NCBI GenBank assembly: GCA_002380675.1 | Contig: DFWB01000043.1 | Location: 1 to 5,412, forward strand | Reading direction: 5' to 3' | DNA from: Akkermansiaceae bacterium UBA4145 | GTDB taxonomy: Bacteria > Verrucomicrobiota > Verrucomicrobiia > Verrucomicrobiales > Akkermansiaceae | Length of the DNA stretch: 5,412 bases | Part shown: piece after piece, positions 1-5,412 of the stretch | Position numbering within the stretch: the stretch's first letter is position 1 | Layout of the letters: every line of letters starts with the position of its first letter | The notes under the pieces: model-generated | The model's database searches: none | Told to the model about the DNA's origin: nothing | Seen by the model: only the letters and a program-made list of their open reading frames with translations | Translations under genes and position numbers: made by a program

Positions 1-2048
1 ATCTGCGCAGAGATTTCCGACTCTTTTGCAAAATATGCCTGGAGCCGCGCGGTAACTTGCTCGTGCTGGCGAAGCTTAATATAACTCTTATCTTCTGCCC
101 CTGGAATTTTCTCCTCGAAGCACTGCTTGTAGGCGTCTGCGAGGGTATGGAAGGTCCGCTCTCCCTTAACTGGGACGGCCTGAAAGCGCGCCATTTCATC
201 ATTGTAGAGATCCAAGAACGCGTCGGTGTGAACTTGCATGCGACCATTACTATTTACAGCCACCTGAACCAAAATTGGGGCTGTAGACTCCCTTTCAAAA
301 GACACCTCAAAAAATCTTTCGTCAGTCTTTTCTGAATGATCCTTCACGTATTTCAGAAGCCTCAGCTGAACAGTGGGAGGGAGCTGTTTTGCCAATGGCC
401 CCCTCTCCAGCTCAGCTTCGGATCGACGCGAAGCGCTCATATAAGGGCGCCTCTCACTGAGATTGCGGGCTGCGAGAAAGAGCGAGAGCGTTTCGGCAGG
501 AGCACTTGGACTCCCACTCTGCTCTGGAAGTGCATTTCGCGATGGATTGAGGTCGATAAGCGGCGGTAGGCTGACCTCGCCACTGACTTTCACATCCTGC
601 TCCTCGATAATAGCGCCGCCAGGTGCTGCTTCACCGCCTCCTGCCGGAACAAGCAAAGCGCCCTCTTCCGAATCCTCGTTGCGGCCAAGGAGGTCTTCAG
701 AGCTGAGGTCCTTCGCTTCGGTGCCTGAGAAGGTCTCCGGGTTTGGTTGAACACTCTGACCGGTCTGTGATGATCCCGGGAAGAGCTGGTTTGGATCGAC
801 TTTGAAAACTCCTGCAGTCCGCTCCGAGGCTGAAGGCCCCTGCTCGCGGATAGGGACTCCGGCAGCCGCAGGTGCCGACGTTTCTCCAGCTGCTGGCGGA
901 GACTTTGAGACTTCGCCGGCTCCCGGATCTTGAAGCTGACCTTGTCGTTTGCTGTGCGGCAGCATGTCGGTGAGATCTAGCACGAGATAGATCATTACCG
1001 CTGAAAGTGTCAGGAAGAGCAAAAGAACCGAAATTCCCGGCCAGGTGGGATGAGAGCGCCTGCTATTTTCAAGACGGCCAGCGTGCTCGTGGCTCACCAA
1101 GGCTCCAACGGTGGAGGCGTTGACATTGAGCTTTACGGTTTCTTCAGATTCTCGATCAGACCGAAACGGTCGCGACTTCCGGGATGTTGGTTCGTCTGGT
1201 CTTTCGGTTACGGAAGAGCATTCGACGGACGGAGGATCTGCGGGCGCCATGGACTCGGAAGAATCCAAGTCCGGAAGGTCTTCTTCAGGAGGAGGCAGCT
1301 TTTTTGAAGGAGCTGGAAGATCCGGTTGCTTATGTGTTCTCGATTTTCGCTCGCTAGGAAGGCTGCTGCTGGTGGGCAGACGGTCCCTTTCTTTGCGCCT
1401 CAGATCCTTGACGGCAGTTGGCTTGAGCGCCAGGAGCGGATCAAGTTCTGGATCTTTATTCGTGGAAGGATTGTTCTTCGCGGAGTTAGCGGAAACCTTG
1501 GTGTCTTCAGGATTAGTTGAGACTGAGGAAGGCTTGAGCGGGGACTTCTGCTCGGGACGATCTTCCGAGTGGGTCGCATTCTCCGAAGAAGGCTCCTTTC
1601 CGGCTGTGGCGTGAACTTGAGTCGCAGGAGCCGCTCGCCGACTTCGTGGATCTGATGGAGCGGTTGGATGGGATGAACTCTGAGGGGGGGGCGGAGAAGA
1701 TGAAGATTGATCGGATGTGCAGGATGGGATCTGCTCTCTTGGAGAGGATTCGTCCCCCGGGGGGGGTGAAGGGATTTCATCGCGAGGAGGCCCCTGCTTC
1801 TCAGACTCAGTGTGAGATCTGGAGGGATCCACGTAGTTAGAGGCGGTGTTTGCGCGAGAGAGCTGGGCCGATGGAGTTGGTGAGTCAGGGCCGGCGGAGC
1901 TGGGGCTGTGATGAGCGGCACTGGGAGCCTGAATGATTGCCGCGCAAGAGGGGCAGGGGCCCTCGATACCCGCCATGCTCGCCGGCACACGCAACTGCAC
2001 CGCGCAATTCGGGCAATTGAAGGAGAGAAGGTCTTGGCTTGCGGACAT
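1..2048 (-). CDS. Large zinc-ribbon, single-pass membrane protein with low-complexity linkers (3' end outside window)
   Basis: One uninterrupted minus-strand frame runs from ATG at 2048 to the left edge: 682 codons, stop not seen. An in-frame TGA four codons upstream limits the start; no Shine-Dalgarno is visible. Order of parts: a zinc ribbon with two CxxC pairs (C12, C15, C32, C35); a Ser/Pro/Glu-rich, probably disordered linker (about 40-335); one hydrophobic helix (about 338-360, ISVLLLFLTLSAVMIYLVL) preceded by Arg/Lys/His, suggesting N-terminus in; a second polar linker (361-515); and a folded-looking C-terminal region (about 517-682) starting near SLFLAARNLSERRPY. From memory, that region resembles an unnamed domain common at the C-terminus of verrucomicrobial membrane proteins; I could not check this. 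Function is unknown. It lies 193 bases downstream of the pilT-like gene on the same strand, so it may have its own promoter. Frame checked at M537 (440), M604 (239) and W336 (1043). Confidence 0.9.
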   Translation of the reverse strand, partial: MSASQDLLSFNCPNCAVQLRVPASMAGIEGPCPSCAAIIQAPSAAHHSPSSAGPDSPTPSAQLSRANTASNYVDPSRSHTESEKQGPPRDEIPSPPPGDESSPREQIPSCTSDQSSSSPPPPQSSSHPTAPSDPRSRRAAPATQVHATAGKEPSSENATHSEDRPEQKSPLKPSSVSTNPEDTKVSANSAKNNPSTNKDPELDPLLALKPTAVKDLRRKERDRLPTSSSLPSERKSRTHKQPDLPAPSKKLPPPEEDLPDLDSSESMAPADPPSVECSSVTERPDEPTSRKSRPFRSDRESEETVKLNVNASTVGALVSHEHAGRLENSRRSHPTWPGISVLLLFLTLSAVMIYLVLDLTDMLPHSKRQGQLQDPGAGEVSKSPPAAGETSAPAAAGVPIREQGPSASERTAGVFKVDPNQLFPGSSQTGQSVQPNPETFSGTEAKDLSSEDLLGRNEDSEEGALLVPAGGGEAAPGGAIIEEQDVKVSGEVSLPPLIDLNPSRNALPEQSGSPSAPAETLSLFLAARNLSERRPYMSASRRSEAELERGPLAKQLPPTVQLRLLKYVKDHSEKTDERFFEVSFERESTAPILVQVAVNSNGRMQVHTDAFLDLYNDEMARFQAVPVKGERTFHTLADAYKQCFEEKIPGAEDKSYIKLRQHEQVTARLQAYFAKESEISAQ
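1684..1691. repeat. Homopolymer tract, eight G (eight C on the coding strand)
   Basis: An uninterrupted run of eight identical bases encodes prolines around residues 120-122 of the zinc-ribbon membrane protein. It lies in the disordered linker, where length changes of three bases would be tolerated but a one-base change would separate the zinc ribbon from the membrane helix. Confidence 0.85.
1759..1766. repeat. Second homopolymer tract, eight G (eight C on the coding strand)
   Basis: A second run of eight, directly preceded on the + strand by five C (1754-1758), encodes prolines at residues 95-97 of the same protein. It is 67 bases from the first tract. Confidence 0.85.
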
Positions 2049-2241
2049 TCCAGGGGCTCAGGTGAAAGAGTAAAATTGCGCTCAAGACATTCAATCGCCG
2101 ACGATAAATAGCAAGACCCTATGGGCCAAGGCCCCGATTTCTCGAGCACGACTCTCTGCCGAGATGTGAATCAATGTGAGTAAGTCTCAGTGGGGCGCGA
2201 CGAACAGTTCTCGCAACGCACTCAGAATCTACTTTCGAGCC
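2049..2241. other. Intergenic region between the pilT-like gene and the zinc-ribbon membrane protein gene
   Basis: This is the longest gap in the window (193 bases). It holds no ORF I can support and no clear sigma-70 promoter. It contains a small imperfect hairpin near the pilT stop (2197-2214) and a direct repeat of ATGTGA at 2164-2169 and 2174-2179, exactly 10 bases apart. It probably carries the leader, and perhaps the promoter, of the downstream gene, but no element is strong enough to name. Confidence 0.5.
2197..2214 (-). other. Imperfect inverted repeat downstream of the pilT-like gene
   Basis: On the minus strand, GCGAGAA and TTC-G-TCGC can pair as seven base pairs with one bulged base around a CTG loop, starting about 28 bases after the pilT-like stop. 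No T run follows, so it does not qualify as an intrinsic terminator. It could protect the 3' end of the upstream message or be chance. Confidence 0.3.
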
Positions 2242-3351
2242 CTAGTGTTCCATCGGGTTTTCCCCGGAAGCCTCCCCAAGAGCGGCATGCTCCTCCGGAA
2301 GGAACTTCTTGAAGCGCGTTTTGTCGATGGCCTTCATGTAGGCTTCCTGCGAGGTGACATTGCCCGCCCGGAGTTTGTCCCAGATGGACTCATCCATGAA
2401 CTGCATTCCATCGGCTTTACCTCCGATAATCACATCATAAAGCTTCTGAGTCTGCCCTTCCCGGATGATCGCCGAAACGGCTGGTGTGGCGAACATGATC
2501 TCATTCACCGCACACCGTCCTGGCTGGTCGCTGCGCTTCATGAGCAACTGAGCGACAACCCCACGAAGAGATGCTGCCAGCATGGTGCGGACCTGCGATT
2601 GCTGGTCTGCAGGAAAGACGTCCACCAGTCGGTCCACCGTCTTTCGTGCGTTGTTGGTGTGCAGAGTTCCGAATACCAGAAGCCCTGTTTCTGCTGCAGT
2701 AAGAGCAAGAGAGATGGTTTCAAGGTCTCGCATTTCCCCGACCAGAACAATGTCCGCATCTTCCCGGAGTGCGGCGCGCAGGCCATCAGCGAAAGAGGGT
2801 GTTTGAATAGGAACCTCTCGCTGTGTGATGATACTGCGTTTGTTCCGGTGCACGAACTCAATTGGTTCCTCTACGGTAATGATGTGTCTCGAGAAGTTCG
2901 AATTGATGTAATCGAGCAGGGCCGCCAGCGTGGTAGACTTACCAGACCCGGTTGGCCCAGTCACCAGAACAAGACCAGAACGCATATGGCCAAACTCCTT
3001 CACGACCGTTGGGATGTTCAGGTCTTCGAGAGATGCGATTTCAGTAGGGATGAGTCGGAACACAGCCGCGAGCCCATTTTTCTGCTTCAGGTAATTGCAC
3101 CGAAACCGCGAATCCTCATTCATCTCGTAGGCGAAGTCGAGGTCGCCAGTTTCGAGGTAGTTCTCGAACGCTTCCTTATCGCAGATTTCGGAGAGCAAAT
3201 CCTTGAAGTCTTCCCCTGCAAGAGCGGGCTGATCAGGAATAGGTGTTATTGCTCCGTGAATGCGAACCTTGGGAGGGCCGCCCTCGGACAAGTGCAGGTC
3301 TGACCCGCCCGATTCAATGAGATACTGAAAATATATGTCAATTCTCGCCAT
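2242..3351 (-). CDS. pilT: Type IV pilus twitching motility/retraction ATPase, PilT family
   Basis: A 369-residue protein, slightly longer than typical PilT (about 345). PilT ATPases form cytoplasmic hexamers at the base of type IV pili and power pilus retraction. Visible motifs: an N-terminal PAS-like module with GGSDLHL (15-21) and GxPPxxRxxG (24-33); Walker A GPTGSGKS (132-139); Asp box with EEPIEFVH (161-168); Walker B IVLVGEMRD (201-209, catalytic Glu206); His box GTLHTNN (228-234, His231) running on to DVFP. The PilT-type VFGTLHT and the intact Walker A support a working motor. The conserved AIRNLIRE motif of classical PilT reads AVSAIIRE (291-298). The ATG lies 12 bases after the stop of the preceding paralogue, so the two are surely co-transcribed; the bases before it are pyrimidine-rich with no Shine-Dalgarno. 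The tail beyond about residue 350 is acidic and unique to this copy. Confidence 0.96.
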   Translation of the reverse strand: MARIDIYFQYLIESGGSDLHLSEGGPPKVRIHGAITPIPDQPALAGEDFKDLLSEICDKEAFENYLETGDLDFAYEMNEDSRFRCNYLKQKNGLAAVFRLIPTEIASLEDLNIPTVVKEFGHMRSGLVLVTGPTGSGKSTTLAALLDYINSNFSRHIITVEEPIEFVHRNKRSIITQREVPIQTPSFADGLRAALREDADIVLVGEMRDLETISLALTAAETGLLVFGTLHTNNARKTVDRLVDVFPADQQSQVRTMLAASLRGVVAQLLMKRSDQPGRCAVNEIMFATPAVSAIIREGQTQKLYDVIIGGKADGMQFMDESIWDKLRAGNVTSQEAYMKAIDKTRFKKFLPEEHAALGEASGENPMEH

Positions 3352-3363
3352 GGGGAGAGTAGG

Positions 3364-4446
3364 TCAGGACTGGAAAAAGGCTTTCATTTGAACCTTGTCC
3401 TCGCAGCGGAAGAGAGCCTCTTCTTGAGAAATCGTTCCTTGCACATAGAGGTTTCGGAGGGATTCATCCATCGTGATCATGCCGACGTTTTTGCCCGTCT
3501 GCATGATTCCGGGAAGCATGAAGGTCTTGCCGTCCCGGACAGTTGCCGCGACGGCGGGAGTGTTCACCAGAAGTTCGAGGGCCAGAGCGCGGCCGTCTCC
3601 GTCGATGTTGGGAACCAGCTGCTGAGAGATGATCCCGCGAAGGGATTCAGAGACCATGACCCTGATCTGCCCTCGCTGATCTACGGGGAAGACATCAAGA
3701 ATACGGTCGAGAGTTCTGGGTGCGTTGCCGGTGTGCAGAGTTGCAAGAACCAGGTGCCCTGTTTCTGCAGCGGTGAGTGCGAGGGAAATGGTCTCCAGAT
3801 TTCTCATTTCTCCAACCATGATGACATCAGGGTCTTCCCGCAGTGCTCCCCGAAGTGCCTTCGGAAAAGATTCAGTGTGAGAGTGCACTTCGCGCTGATT
3901 TACATGGCACCTTTCCGAGTCGAAGACATACTCGATCGGATCCTCCAGTGTAAGGATGTGATCTTCGCGGTCCTTATTGATGAAATCCACAAGAGCAGCT
4001 AGAGTGGTCGATTTACCCGATCCGACTGATCCGGTCACAAGTAGCAGTCCGTTGTGATAGCGCGTGAGCGGAACGAGGTGGTCCACTGGTAACCCGAGAG
4101 TTTCCAAAGTCCGTAATTCAGTGCTGATAATTCGGAAAACGATATCAAGTCCTAACCGCTGCTTTACGACGGAGGCTCGGAAGCGCCCCTGCTCGTTCTG
4201 ATAAGCGAAGTCTACGTCGCCTACTTTCTGAAGACGATCCCATTCTCTCTCCGTAAGGAATGAGCGTGCCAGCCTCTCGGTGTCATCGGAGCTGAGTGGA
4301 GGGTGGTCATCCCAGATCGGAGCAAGGCTGCCGTAGCGACGCCACGCAGGAGGATACCTCGAGGCAAGGTGGATGTCTGAGCAATCGTACTGGATGCCGA
4401 TGGCAAGGTATTCATCGACATGAGCAAGGACTTTATGTTCGGCCAT
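3364..4446 (-). CDS. PilT/PilU-family type IV pilus ATPase, second paralogue
   Basis: A 360-residue relative of the downstream PilT. I chose ATG at 4446 because its product (MAEHKVLAHVDEYL...) aligns with the start of the neighbour and of known PilT proteins; the frame stays open to a TTG at 4521, but that would add 25 basic, unconserved residues. Motifs: CSDIHL (22-27); Walker A GSVGSGKS (139-146, variant of GPTGSGKS); Asp box LEDPIEYV (167-174); Walker B VIMVGEMRN (208-216, Glu213); His box ATLHTGN (235-241, His238). The region after about 270 (QQLVP, LLVNTP, LYVQGTIS) resembles PilU more than PilT, and the AIRNLIRE position reads AVAATVRD. All core catalytic residues are present, so an active ATPase is likely. 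It may be a PilU-like accessory retraction motor working with the adjacent PilT; that assignment is inference. It sits 84 bases downstream of the small membrane protein gene. Confidence 0.95.
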   Translation of the reverse strand: MAEHKVLAHVDEYLAIGIQYDCSDIHLASRYPPAWRRYGSLAPIWDDHPPLSSDDTERLARSFLTEREWDRLQKVGDVDFAYQNEQGRFRASVVKQRLGLDIVFRIISTELRTLETLGLPVDHLVPLTRYHNGLLLVTGSVGSGKSTTLAALVDFINKDREDHILTLEDPIEYVFDSERCHVNQREVHSHTESFPKALRGALREDPDVIMVGEMRNLETISLALTAAETGHLVLATLHTGNAPRTLDRILDVFPVDQRGQIRVMVSESLRGIISQQLVPNIDGDGRALALELLVNTPAVAATVRDGKTFMLPGIMQTGKNVGMITMDESLRNLYVQGTISQEEALFRCEDKVQMKAFFQS

Positions 4447-4530
4447 AGGGTCAGATGCGGCGCGCCTTACAGCGCGGTGATGGCGTTGTGGAAACCATAG
4501 AAAGTGGCGAGGGCCAAGCAAGGAATCCGT

Positions 4531-4884
4531 TTACGGGCGTTTCGTCAAGAGGTAGTCCCGGGCTTGTCTGAAAATCCAGCTCCGGATTGAGCCTTTCAGG
4601 AAGGAGGGAATCCAGCCTAAAAGACTCTGACTCAGTGATTGTGGGGTCTGGGCCGCCGGGGTTCTAGGTCTGGGGAAAAGTAGGTAGGTCAGGGCCGCTA
4701 CCCCAATTGAAGTGGCCCCAAAGGAAAAAAGGGGGTGGCTCCTGAGATACGATGAGACCAGATTGGCGGGTCTCATTCGTTGATTCAGTCCCATCGATTC
4801 ATCCGCTATTTTTTTGCGGGATGAGTCCAGTTTCAGGATGATTTCTCGTTTGAGCTCGAGGTTTTTTTGACTTGATTGAGCCAT
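4531..4884 (-). CDS. Small single-helix membrane protein, possibly YqjK-like or DUF3618-like
   Basis: A 117-residue protein I do not recognise with certainty. The N-terminal 35 residues are charged and helical in character (LELKREIILKLDSSRKKIA), as in DUF3618-type proteins. Then comes one hydrophobic segment at about 52-70 (LFSFGATSIGVAALTYLLF), a Pro/Gln-rich stretch, and a basic C-terminus ending KRP. ATG at 4884 lies inside the end of the preceding gene, overlapping it by 52 bases. GGAG occurs before it but only one base from the ATG, closer than usual. The frame is open back to 5055, but those extra 57 residues are Arg-rich and look like a shadow of the upstream gene. Position after a DUF883-like gene and a Holin-X/YqjE-like gene recalls E. 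coli yqjD-yqjE-yqjK, which makes a YqjK-like role plausible, though I see no decisive motif. Confidence 0.75.
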   Translation of the reverse strand: MAQSSQKNLELKREIILKLDSSRKKIADESMGLNQRMRPANLVSSYLRSHPLFSFGATSIGVAALTYLLFPRPRTPAAQTPQSLSQSLLGWIPSFLKGSIRSWIFRQARDYLLTKRP

Positions 4885-5309
4885 TCTCCGTCTTTGTTGA
4901 ATTCTGCGCGCGTAAATTCGAATAGGTTGAGGGCACCTTGCTGTTTCAATTTGCGAAAGAGTATAAGCGCCAAGCCGAAATGAACGAGACCTCCAGCTAA
5001 AGCACATATCTGCCAACCCATGCCGGAAAGGCCTGGGGAGAGGGTTTCTAACCACCGGCCAAGGAGAGAAATGCCAGAGATCAGGATAAGGCCATAGCCG
5101 ATTGCCAGAATGGTGCCCGCAGTGAAGGCCAAAGAGCTCCGCCTTCCCAGTGAATCACGTGCTTCTTGCGCCTCGATGAGCAGGAGTTGACCGCGCGCCT
5201 TGAGATGCTCGACCAGCCCTTCACGAAACCGATACTTATCGGATGGATTTCCTGATCCCTTCGGAAAGGAATCGGAAGAAGAGTCGGAGCCATCAAACCC
5301 GTCAGGCAT
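4833..5309 (-). CDS. Phage holin family / YqjE-like (DUF1469, Holin-X type) membrane protein
   Basis: A 158-residue protein: a Ser/Gly/Asp-rich N-terminus (1-24), an amphipathic helix (about 27-56, with EHLKARGQLLLIEAQEARDS), two membrane helices (about 60-84 and 98-118) joined by a short loop containing WLETLSPGLSG, and a charged tail. The helix with a leading LxxxEAxEA pattern followed by a two-helix hairpin is the layout of the putative Actinobacterial Holin-X/YqjE family. Despite the 'holin' label there is no nearby endolysin or phage gene, so a lysis role is not supported; in E. coli yqjE sits beside yqjD, encoding an inner-membrane ribosome-associated protein. It begins 60 bases after the stop of a DUF883-like gene and overlaps the next gene. 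No Shine-Dalgarno precedes the ATG at 5309. Confidence 0.85.
   Translation of the reverse strand: MPDGFDGSDSSSDSFPKGSGNPSDKYRFREGLVEHLKARGQLLLIEAQEARDSLGRRSSLAFTAGTILAIGYGLILISGISLLGRWLETLSPGLSGMGWQICALAGGLVHFGLALILFRKLKQQGALNLFEFTRAEFNKDGEWLNQVKKTSSSNEKSS
4862..4868 (-). repeat. A7 run within the overlap of the two small membrane protein genes
   Basis: Seven consecutive A on the coding strand, read as Lys148-Lys149 plus the first base of Thr150 in the Holin-X/YqjE-like gene. It lies in the 52-base overlap with the next gene. A -1 shift here would carry ribosomes from the first frame into the second. Confidence 0.85.
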
Positions 5310-5369
5310 GAATTTTCGTAAGCTTGCAGGGTAAGAGGGTGAACAGGATAGGAAGAGGCCGAGTGGGGA

Positions 5370-5412
5370 TTACCTTCTCACAATCAGGCCCACGAGAAAT
5401 CCAACCCCTGCT
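5370..5412 (-). CDS. C-terminal end of a DUF883/ElaB/YqjD-family membrane protein (5' end outside window)
   Basis: Only the last 13 codons and the TAA stop are inside the window: AGVGFLVGLIVRR. A glycine-rich hydrophobic segment ending in Arg-Arg right at the C-terminus is the signature tail of DUF883 proteins (ElaB, YqjD, YgaM), where it forms the membrane anchor. In E. coli these proteins bind ribosomes at the inner membrane in stationary phase. The next gene, 60 bases on, is YqjE-like, as in the E. coli yqjD-yqjE order, which strengthens the call. With so little sequence visible, the family rests on the tail motif plus synteny. Confidence 0.7.
   Translation of the reverse strand, partial: AGVGFLVGLIVRR

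Noticed and set aside
1111..1614. A Ser/Gly-rich 167-codon plus-strand ORF
   Set aside because: It is the antisense shadow of the low-complexity Ser/Pro/Glu linker; repetitive composition explains it.
2123..2135. GGGCC-AA-GGCCC inverted repeat as a possible terminator
   Set aside because: The loop is too small for the full stem, and no T run follows on either strand.
1400..2149. A 249-codon minus-strand ORF rich in Arg, Pro and Leu
   Set aside because: It overlaps the zinc-ribbon membrane protein in another frame, has biased low-complexity content and no domain. The true frame carries the CxxC pairs, the membrane helix and the C-terminal domain.
2176..3303. A 375-codon plus-strand ORF opposite the pilT-like gene
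   Set aside because: It is antisense to a gene with complete PilT motifs; its product has no recognisable domain and its openness follows from the codon use of the opposite strand.
4447..4521. TTG start at 4521 adding 25 residues to the upstream PilT/PilU-family ATPase
   Set aside because: The added residues are basic and have no counterpart in the neighbour or the family; ATG at 4446 matches the family start.
4494..4521. Possible minus-strand promoter TTGCTT-16-TATGGT before the upstream ATPase gene
   Set aside because: Only three and four of six positions match sigma-70 consensus; such matches arise often by chance, so I do not annotate it.
4833..5309. Prophage origin suggested by the 'holin' family name
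   Set aside because: The Holin-X/YqjE family is chromosomal in many bacteria, and there is no endolysin, structural phage gene, integrase or attachment site nearby.

Overview
The window is about 5.4 kb of ordinary bacterial chromosome, moderately GC-rich and densely packed, with every supportable gene on the minus strand. The base composition, the tandem PilT-family genes and the large protein joining an N-terminal zinc ribbon, a Ser/Pro-rich linker, one membrane helix and a C-terminal domain all suggest Verrucomicrobiota or a related PVC-group lineage. That placement is inferred from protein style; there is no rRNA or other marker gene here.

In transcription order (right to left) the layout is as follows. 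(1) The last 13 codons of a small membrane protein with the glycine-rich, Arg-Arg-ending tail typical of the DUF883/ElaB/YqjD family (5412-5370). (2) A 158-residue two-helix membrane protein of the Holin-X/YqjE (DUF1469-like) type (5309-4833). (3) A 117-residue single-helix membrane protein overlapping it by 52 bases (4884-4531). (4) A PilT/PilU-family ATPase (4446-3364). (5) A second PilT-family ATPase, 12 bases further on (3351-2242). (6) A 193-base gap without a gene. (7) The first 682 codons of a large membrane protein that runs off the left edge (2048 to before 1). Genes 1 and 7 are cut by the window edges. Gene 7 is easily missed because its stop codon lies outside the window, yet it fills more than a third of the sequence.

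Functionally there are two modules. Genes 1-3 look like the yqjD-yqjE-yqjK arrangement of enterobacteria: small inner-membrane proteins linked to stationary phase and ribosome association in E. coli. Genes 4-5 are hexameric motors expected at the cytoplasmic base of a type IV pilus, powering retraction. Gene 5 is closer to PilT, and gene 4 mixes PilT-like catalytic motifs with a PilU-like C-terminal part. Gene 7 has no assigned function; its architecture suggests a cytoplasmic zinc ribbon tethered by long flexible linkers to an extracytoplasmic domain. I see no mobile element, CRISPR array, tRNA, rRNA or convincing intrinsic terminator. The most interesting points are a homopolymeric A7 run inside the gene 2/3 overlap, where a -1 shift would fuse the two frames, two C8 tracts inside gene 7, and the split of PilT/PilU features between the paired ATPases.
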